This document shows, in pieces, positions 7,321-11,641 of a stretch of 11,641 nucleotides of DNA. The DNA is from JBIOJM01 sp044450785 (GTDB lineage: Bacteria > Planctomycetota > Planctomycetia > Isosphaerales > Isosphaeraceae). Both the position numbers and the translations under genes were made by a program. Each line of letters opens with the position of its first letter. The stretch's first letter is position 1. Where the stretch lies: contig JBIOJM010000325.1 of NCBI GenBank assembly GCA_044450785.1, forward strand, positions 1-11,641. Direction: 5' to 3'. Under the pieces are notes generated by a model. The model made no database searches, was not told the origin of the DNA, and saw only the letters and a list, made by a program, of their open reading frames with translations.

Positions 7321-7706
7321 GGGACCTTGGCGTCACGTTCGTCAAGTCGACGTTCGATGTCCGTCATTTGTTCTTCGAGGTCGACGTGCTCCCTGACCTT
7401 GATCGATTCTCTGAGGACCGCGCGGGCCGCTTGCAACTGGACTGACTCACTCTCGGCCTCTGTCGCCAAGAGCGCGATCCGGCCAACAGCCTTGGTGAGA
7501 TTGCGGACGAACTGGCCGACCGCGCGGTCGAGGGCGCGGCGGCGAGCTTCCCGGACCGTGACCTTGTACGCTGGGGTTTTTCTCCAGTCATAACACGTCC
7601 GTCTCGGAACTCCGTTCTTCTTGGCCCAGACCGAGACTCGCTCGCCCAGGGCCATCGCCACGGCGAACTGGTCCCGCTGGTTTTGGTTTCGGTGTTCATG
7701 TGACAT
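7317..7706 (-). CDS. Small helix-turn-helix protein, phage terminase-small-subunit-like
   Basis: The 129-residue protein has an N-terminal helix-turn-helix (about 14-42: FAVAMALGERVSVWAKKNGVPRRTCYDWRK). Helical segments follow, with AVGRIALLATEAESESVQLQAARAVLRE at about 73-100 and a charged C-terminal helix. The pattern of a DNA-binding start plus an AARAVL helix resembles terminase small subunits and related small HTH proteins common in planctomycete accessory DNA. I cannot name the family with certainty. The start is well supported: GGAGAG (plus-strand 7713-7718) lies six bases upstream of the ATG. It overlaps the next small ORF by ATGA. No terminase large subunit, portal or capsid gene is present, so any packaging role is doubtful and a regulatory role is equally possible. 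Confidence 0.7.
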   Translation of the reverse strand: MSHEHRNQNQRDQFAVAMALGERVSVWAKKNGVPRRTCYDWRKTPAYKVTVREARRRALDRAVGQFVRNLTKAVGRIALLATEAESESVQLQAARAVLRESIKVREHVDLEEQMTDIERRLDERDAKVP

Positions 7707-7923
7707 GGTCGTCTCTCCGATCTTGGTGCAACGTTTTCGAGCCTTCCCACAAACGGCCTTCGCCGGTCAAAAGTGCACAAACGGACGCTCATACTCGTTC
7801 AAAACCGCCCGTGTCGATGGTCTGTCTTCTTGCCGTAAATGATTTGGGACCCGATCTCTCCGTCGAATGGGTTTTCGCAATCCGGTTTCAAGTGGGCGAA
7901 GTTTGGATTTGTGTGATCAAATG

Positions 7924-8160
7924 TCAAGCTGGAGACCGCCGCACGGAAGACCCGCCAGTCGCCCGCGGGGGGCCGCTGGCTGGGCCGGCCTCGGGGCCGC
8001 GTGCGCGGCATCCGCCGGGCGGCTGGCCGCACGAGGAGGAATCGTCGTACCAAACCCAGGGCGAGCGGTCGGTCACCTCGGCCTGGGCCGTGCTCATGAA
8101 GGCGCTAACGCGGGAAGTGGCATCGGGCTCGTTGGTAAAGGGGATGCGCTCGGCGACCCG
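7924..8160 (-). other. Possible coding remnant in the accessory island
   Basis: Between a TAG at 8163-8161 and a TGA at 7926-7924 the minus strand is open for 78 codons. The first 40 or so have a natural protein composition (RVAERIPFTNEPDATSR, then SAFMSTAQAEVTDRSPWVWY). The second half becomes Gly/Pro/Arg-rich. The only ATG (8097) is internal and has no ribosome-binding site. It may be the middle of a decayed gene with an in-frame stop and a lost 3' end. I recognise no family. The rest of 7707-8417 shows nothing else I can support. Confidence 0.25.
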
Positions 8161-8417
8161 CTAGCCGGGTGCTTTCGTGTCGGTCGCCCTTACGAAGGCG
8201 TTGAGACGCCCGGATCGGTGAGTCGAGCAGCTCGAGGACGACGGCCGTGAAGGGTTTCCGCGGGACGGGCGGCCGTCGAGGGGGTCCAGTCCATGGAACG
8301 GTTTCGACCTGAGGGGATGAGCGGACCGGAGCCCGCCAAAAACCGTTTACCGGATCTGATTCCCTGGATTGCCTATTTTCCCTAGATACAATATGCGGCG
8401 TTTGGACGAATTCAAGA

Positions 8418-8639
8418 ATGCAACTTTTACAAGATCCCCAATTTGGTGACATAGCGTTCGATTCTGAAACGGGAAAAAAAACTCGGGAATTTCTCCTTTG
8501 GGACCGTAAAACTCCTTCGTGCCCGCGTGCATACGGCCGACCGCTGGGAGAAGAGGCGTTTCTGGCGACGCTCGAACAAGACCTGGGCAGGATCCTGAGA
8601 CGGCAGAAACCCGGCCCCGAGAGAAGACCGCTGAGTTAA
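8418..8639 (+). pseudogene. C-terminal remnant of a REP-associated tyrosine transposase (RAYT)
   Basis: The last ~35 codons (about 8532-8636, AYGRPLGEEAFLATLEQDL, then GRILRRQKPGPERR) match the tail I recall for RAYT proteins, with the pattern GRPLG--AF---LE---GR-L-R-KPG. RAYTs are single-strand DNA transposases of the Y1/HUH class that act on REP hairpins. The catalytic HUH pair and tyrosine belong to the missing N-terminal part, so the fragment cannot be active. The first ~38 codons of this 73-codon frame are AT-richer, unrelated to RAYTs, and probably just open by chance after the truncation. A REP pair with the expected GTAG feet begins 24 nt after the stop, which supports the identification. 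Confidence 0.55.
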
Positions 8640-8662
8640 GGCGAGCGGCAGAAAATGCCATA

Positions 8663-8718
8663 CCCGTAGCGGAACTCGCCAGAGTTCCGACCCGAAGTCT
8701 GGCGACTTCGGCTACGGG
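8663..8718. repeat. Inverted REP pair (BIME-like cruciform) with GTAG feet
   Basis: An outer stem CCCGTAGC (8663-8670) pairs with GCTACGGG (8711-8718). It encloses two perfect hairpins. One is GGAACTC/GAGTTCC (8671-8677 with 8682-8688, loop GCCA). The other is CCGAAGTC/GACTTCGG (8692-8699 with 8704-8711, loop TGGC). The loops are reverse complements, so they could pair with each other. GTAG precedes each hairpin on its own strand, the hallmark by which RAYTs recognise REPs. It lies next to a RAYT remnant, as expected for a REP/RAYT locus. Confidence 0.85.
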
Positions 8719-8866
8719 GATCATTCGACCTGCCAATCGCCTAAGTATGGTGTGCCCGGAACCCGGAACCCCGGCCCTCGACGGATGAAACTCCCGCACG
8801 ATACTTCGGGTAAGCTCCTGCGGATAGAAACACACTGACCACTCCTTCAACGCAGAGGAAATCATC

Positions 8867-10771
8867 ATGAAGCGCCTCGTTGTGCTTGGAATCGTGGCGG
8901 GGCTGTTTGCCCGTTCCGCGTCGGGGCAGGACCCGAGGAAACCAGCGGCTGCCGATTCCTCGCAGGCGGAGAAGGAGACCAGATATCTGGCCTTTCAGAT
9001 CTTCACCTACGGTCCCGATCCGAGAGTCGCCAGCATGGGCGAGGGAAAAAACCCGGTCGCCAGGTTCCCGGACAAGGCGACGCTTCGCGACTACATCGAG
9101 GACATCAAACGGCGGATCGGCACCGTCGGCGACCGGCAGACCCGACTGGCCGTCGTCCTGGGGCACCTCTCCTTTGATCATGGCGACGCCGAGGTCACCA
9201 GGTTCATCGAGCTTGCGTTTCGTTTGGCCCTTGAGACCGATGTGGCCGTCGGTTTCCATATCGACGATTCCATGTTCTGGGCTATTCGCAAGGACCTGTG
9301 GAGCGATCCCCAGAACGTGGAGGCGCTTGACTGGGACGGGACGCCGAGCACGGGCCGACGCCTGGACTGGCAAACCGGACCCGGAGCACAGCCGGATGCC
9401 GCGCCGCCGCAGATGTGTTTCAACAGCAAGGTGATCCGGCGCGAGGTGCGGCAGCGCTCCGCCCTGCTGGGCAAGGCCATCCAAGCGGGCGTGAAGCAAC
9501 TGCAGCAAGTCAAACGGCCGGAGCTGTTCGCGGGCGTGATTGCTGGATCGGAGACCATGCTCGGCCAGGATTTCAAGACGGGCAAATATCTCGGATATCG
9601 CGCGCTGAAGAACCGAGGCTTCAGTCGCGAACGCCCGCCGCCGGACCTGGACCTCGAGCGGGAAAAAGTCGTCCAGGAGTTCATCGAGCATTGGGCGGAA
9701 GGACTCGCCAAGGCCGGTGTTTCCCCGCGAAAAATCTACTCGCACACCGCGTTCTTCCCTCGCCGCGCTTTCAAGCTCGGCGACAACAAAGAGACCACGT
9801 ATTCACAGCACAATAATTTTGCGCCGCCTTCCGTGGCGTTCGGGAAACACCATCGGCCCGGTTTCTCGACCTATCCGGCGCCGGGCCGGTTCGACGACAT
9901 TTACGAGGAACTGGCCAAGCACAAACAGGTGGGCTGGGCATCCTGCGAGGGGACGAATCTCCAACTCGGAAGCGGCCCCGGACAATCGGGCATGACGATG
10001 GAAACGTACCTCGCGAGGATGTTCAACCACGGCGCCACCCTGGTCAACATCTTCTCCTGGGGGATCGGGGGCGAAGCCAACAAGAACATGAGTTTCCGCG
10101 TGGTCACCGAGGGCGAAGAAGCCTTGCGGGCATATCGCAAGTTTCTGAAGGGCGATCCGCTCTTCGAAGCCAAGACGGACGCATTGACCCTCCTGGAACG
10201 CTTGCCTCCCAAGATTCACAAAATCCAGAAGGAACTGCCTGCATGGATCCAGAACGCCGCCAACAAGGAGAAGGTCGCTCTGGCCGCTGCGCTCATGCAA
10301 AAAATGCAGGAACAATTGAAAGCCAAGAACTTCGAGGAAGTCGAGAAGACCGCGGATTCCATTCTGAAAATGATGGGTATCGGCGCACCGGCTGCCGCCC
10401 AGGATCTCCCAGAGGAGGTGGGCAAAAAGCTGCGGCACGACCTCGGCGGCTCGTTCCTGGTGTCCCGCGACAAGGTGCAGGAGGAGCTGAAGCTGACCAT
10501 GGAGCAGAAAGCAAAGCTGGAGCAACACCTCCGGGAGCTGCTTCCGGACCTCGTGCCGTTTTTCCAAAAGATCAATGGCCTGACGCGAGAGGAGCGAGAG
10601 AAAGAACTCAAAGCATACCGCCCGAAGGCGCGGGAGAAACTGGCAGCGGTGCTGAAGGAAACCCTCAGCGAAGGCCAGGGCAGGCGCCTGCGCCAGTTGG
10701 AGCGGCAACGCGAGGGGCTTCGGGACGGGGAGATTTGGAATTCGGTCAGCGGCCCTGGGAGCGAGCGGTGA
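8867..10771 (+). CDS. Secreted glycoside-hydrolase-like protein with C-terminal LTxxQ helical module
   Basis: The 634-residue product starts with a signal peptide (KR, hydrophobic 4-15, likely cleavage near SASG-Q at 20-21), so it is exported. Residues 38-430 alternate beta strands and helices like a TIM barrel, with acidic residues at strand ends: GFHIDDSMFW (129-138), AGSET with Glu229 and SCEGTNLQL with Glu361. This suggests a glycosidase-type site, but I cannot assign a GH family. Residues 440-510 are helical. Residues 532-618 resemble the Spy/CpxP LTxxQ module (VQEELKLTMEQKAKLEQHL ... LSEGQGRRLRQLERQ), widespread in planctomycete periplasmic proteins. AGAGGAA (8854-8860) lies six bases before the ATG. 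After GEIW (621-624) the sequence loses character and the last codons are antisense to a truncated PIN toxin, so the natural C-terminus is probably missing. Confidence 0.75.
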   Translation: MKRLVVLGIVAGLFARSASGQDPRKPAAADSSQAEKETRYLAFQIFTYGPDPRVASMGEGKNPVARFPDKATLRDYIEDIKRRIGTVGDRQTRLAVVLGHLSFDHGDAEVTRFIELAFRLALETDVAVGFHIDDSMFWAIRKDLWSDPQNVEALDWDGTPSTGRRLDWQTGPGAQPDAAPPQMCFNSKVIRREVRQRSALLGKAIQAGVKQLQQVKRPELFAGVIAGSETMLGQDFKTGKYLGYRALKNRGFSRERPPPDLDLEREKVVQEFIEHWAEGLAKAGVSPRKIYSHTAFFPRRAFKLGDNKETTYSQHNNFAPPSVAFGKHHRPGFSTYPAPGRFDDIYEELAKHKQVGWASCEGTNLQLGSGPGQSGMTMETYLARMFNHGATLVNIFSWGIGGEANKNMSFRVVTEGEEALRAYRKFLKGDPLFEAKTDALTLLERLPPKIHKIQKELPAWIQNAANKEKVALAAALMQKMQEQLKAKNFEEVEKTADSILKMMGIGAPAAAQDLPEEVGKKLRHDLGGSFLVSRDKVQEELKLTMEQKAKLEQHLRELLPDLVPFFQKINGLTREEREKELKAYRPKAREKLAAVLKETLSEGQGRRLRQLERQREGLRDGEIWNSVSGPGSER

Positions 10772-10859
10772 TGATCCGCTCGAAGATGCGGGGCAAGATG
10801 TGGTCGCAACCGATAAGCACCAGATAATGAAGCGGCCCCATGTCGCAGACCGCGATCAC
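10746..10859 (-). pseudogene. Truncated PIN-domain toxin (DUF3368-like), N-terminal 37 residues
   Basis: GTG at 10859-10857 overlaps the stop of the UPF0175 gene (GTGA), the usual antitoxin-toxin coupling. The frame reads VIAVCDMGPLHYLVLIG, then CDHILPRIFERIITAR, before a short unrelated end and a TGA. This is the first strand and helix of a PIN ribonuclease with its first acidic residue (Asp6), as in DUF3368-type toxins paired with UPF0175. Intact members are about 150 residues or more and have further acidic residues, all absent here. Met7 stands where Thr is usual. The fragment ends over the 3' end of the convergent secreted-protein gene, indicating a deletion or rearrangement. It is almost certainly inactive. 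Confidence 0.75.
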
Positions 10860-11119
10860 TGGGTTCTGGCCTTTCTCAAGAACCCTCGTCCGCCCTCGAA
10901 CTCCTCGATGTCCAAGTCTTGACCCATACCTCGTTGCTTCAGAAGTCGCTCGGTCTCGTGGAAGCTCAGGTCCAGAGCCTCGTCAAGCTGACGGTGGGTA
11001 ATCTTCGCCTGGCGGTATTGCTCCATGAGGTAAACCTCCTTAGCGTCGCGGTCGAGGTCCACGCCATCGGTGCGAATCTGCTGCTCAATCTCCTGCGGTA
11101 TCTCGAAACTGATGGTCAT
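10856..11119 (-). CDS. UPF0175 family antitoxin
   Basis: The 87-residue protein opens MTISFEIPQEIEQQIR and continues DAKEVYLMEQYRQAKITHRQLDEALDLSFHETERLLKQRG, the UPF0175 pattern: a small dimerising start and an HTH (about 39-62). An acidic tail follows (DLDIEEFEGGRGFLRKA). Members sit directly before PIN-domain toxins, bind and inhibit them, and by analogy with VapB repress their own operon. ATG 11119 has GGGAGA (plus-strand 11125-11130) five bases upstream and overlaps the preceding gene's TGA. The length is normal and the gene looks intact, but its toxin is truncated to 37 codons, so it is an orphan unless it acts on a toxin elsewhere. Confidence 0.88.
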   Translation of the reverse strand: MTISFEIPQEIEQQIRTDGVDLDRDAKEVYLMEQYRQAKITHRQLDEALDLSFHETERLLKQRGMGQDLDIEEFEGGRGFLRKARTQ

Positions 11120-11628
11120 GACCGTCTCCCAGGCTCCCAGAGGGCGCCTAAAATCTTATGTCCCCACAGTTTGCCCCATTTTCGACCCCGAAGCAAGGAG
11201 GAAACGAGCTCTTTGGAGCCAGTTGTGGGGTCATCCTTGCGTTGGTAGGCCAACAGATCATCGAACCGAACACGCCGGTGCTGACCGACCAGGCGGAACG
11301 GGATTTTCCTGTCTTCCAGCACCCGGATCAGGTATGGCCGGGAGACATTGAGGAGGTCTGCCGCCTGCTGCGTCGTCAATTCCGCCTGGACCGGAAGAAG
11401 GGCTACCCCGTGGCCTTGGGCCATTTCCGCCAGGATTTCTTTCAGCAATCGCAGCATAGAGGCAGGCAGAACGATGTCCGCGCCGACCTGCTCGTCGTTT
11501 TGAATGCGGATGCTCAGGTCGGACTTTCCAGATGTGAGAAAAGGGGAAATGCGCTTGAGCGATTCCCGGGCCAGGCTAGCGTCAGCCTCAGTCGGGGTGG
11601 CGGTTTCGTGAATCTGAATTGACATCAT
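11116..11628 (-). CDS. Excisionase-type HTH DNA-binding protein, antitoxin-like, with aberrant C-terminus
   Basis: The 170-residue protein has a variable N-terminus and a segment ADIVLPASMLRLLKEIL (50-66). An HTH_17/MerR-like DNA-binding domain follows at about 83-131: ELTTQQAADLLNVSRPYLIR, then VLEDRKIPFRLVGQHRRVRF, then DDLLAYQRK. Planctomycete and proteobacterial proteins of this layout are usually about 140 residues and precede a PIN toxin, acting as antitoxin and operon repressor. Here the sequence after residue 132 (TTGSKELVSSLLRGRKWGKLW onward) does not look like the family's short helical end, and no PIN gene follows. Instead it runs to an ATGA overlap with the UPF0175 gene. I infer that its own tail and toxin were replaced. 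The start has ATG codons at 11628 and 11625 with AGAAG a few bases upstream. The promoter lies at or beyond the window edge. Confidence 0.75.
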   Translation of the reverse strand: MMSIQIHETATPTEADASLARESLKRISPFLTSGKSDLSIRIQNDEQVGADIVLPASMLRLLKEILAEMAQGHGVALLPVQAELTTQQAADLLNVSRPYLIRVLEDRKIPFRLVGQHRRVRFDDLLAYQRKDDPTTGSKELVSSLLRGRKWGKLWGHKILGALWEPGRRS

Positions 11629-11641
11629 AGCGCTTCTGGAG

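Noticed and set aside
7867..8250. Plus-strand open frame of 127 codons in the island
   Set aside because: Gly/Ala/Arg-rich translation typical of a shadow frame; no ribosome-binding site; the minus strand reads more like protein here.
8347..8868. Minus-strand open frame of 173 codons
   Set aside because: It runs through the REP palindrome and the RAYT tail; the VAEVARLR...TLASSATG segment is simply the REP read as protein.
8741..9745. Minus-strand open frame of 334 codons
   Set aside because: Antisense to the signal peptide and barrel of the 634-residue secreted protein, which has a strong ribosome-binding site and natural composition.
9803..10708. Minus-strand open frame of 301 codons
   Set aside because: Shadow of the helical half of the secreted protein; Leu/Gln/Phe-rich low-complexity translation.

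Overview
The window looks like a chromosomal segment of a planctomycete, most likely Isosphaeraceae or a close relative. The grounds are high GC, a serine/threonine kinase fused through a membrane segment and coiled coil to a WD40 propeller, a Uma2-family nuclease, a secreted protein ending in a Spy/CpxP-like LTxxQ helical module, and REP and toxin-antitoxin debris. The assignment rests on gene style only; no taxonomic marker is present.

Layout. (1) 1-2078, +: 3' part of a Hanks-type kinase with WD40 repeats, open at the left edge. (2) 2079-2575: a gene-free stretch filled by a roughly 325-bp MITE-like palindromic element, followed by a candidate promoter with a perfect TATAAT and a leader stem-loop. 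(3) 2576-5496, +: Uma2-family nuclease, purC (purine synthesis) and aroC (chorismate synthesis), closely spaced and ending in a likely intrinsic terminator at 5519-5540. (4) 5651-6980, +: a membrane-anchored, AsmA-like planctomycete protein of unknown function. (5) 6981-8866: a decayed accessory island. It holds, on the minus strand, a small helix-turn-helix gene, a coupled 45-codon ORF and a fragment resembling the C-terminal winged-helix part of phage/plasmid primase-helicase proteins. On the plus strand it holds the last ~35 codons of a REP-associated tyrosine transposase (RAYT), followed 24 nt later by a pair of inverted REP hairpins with GTAG feet. (6) 8867-10771, +: a secreted, glycoside-hydrolase-like protein with an LTxxQ-type C-terminus that appears cut short. 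(7) 10746-11628, -: an excisionase-type HTH antitoxin-like gene, a UPF0175 antitoxin and a truncated PIN (DUF3368-type) toxin, all joined by 4-base start/stop overlaps.

How it fits together. The housekeeping core is purC-aroC, probably read with the Uma2 gene. Around it are signalling and envelope genes and a good deal of mobile debris. The most informative observations are the RAYT tail with its matching REP pair; an exact 35-bp copy of the intergenic palindrome lying in frame inside the kinase gene; and the point near 10755 where two convergent genes, the secreted protein and the PIN toxin, both appear to lose their natural 3' ends. I did not find a complete novel system. No rRNA, tRNA or CRISPR array was seen.
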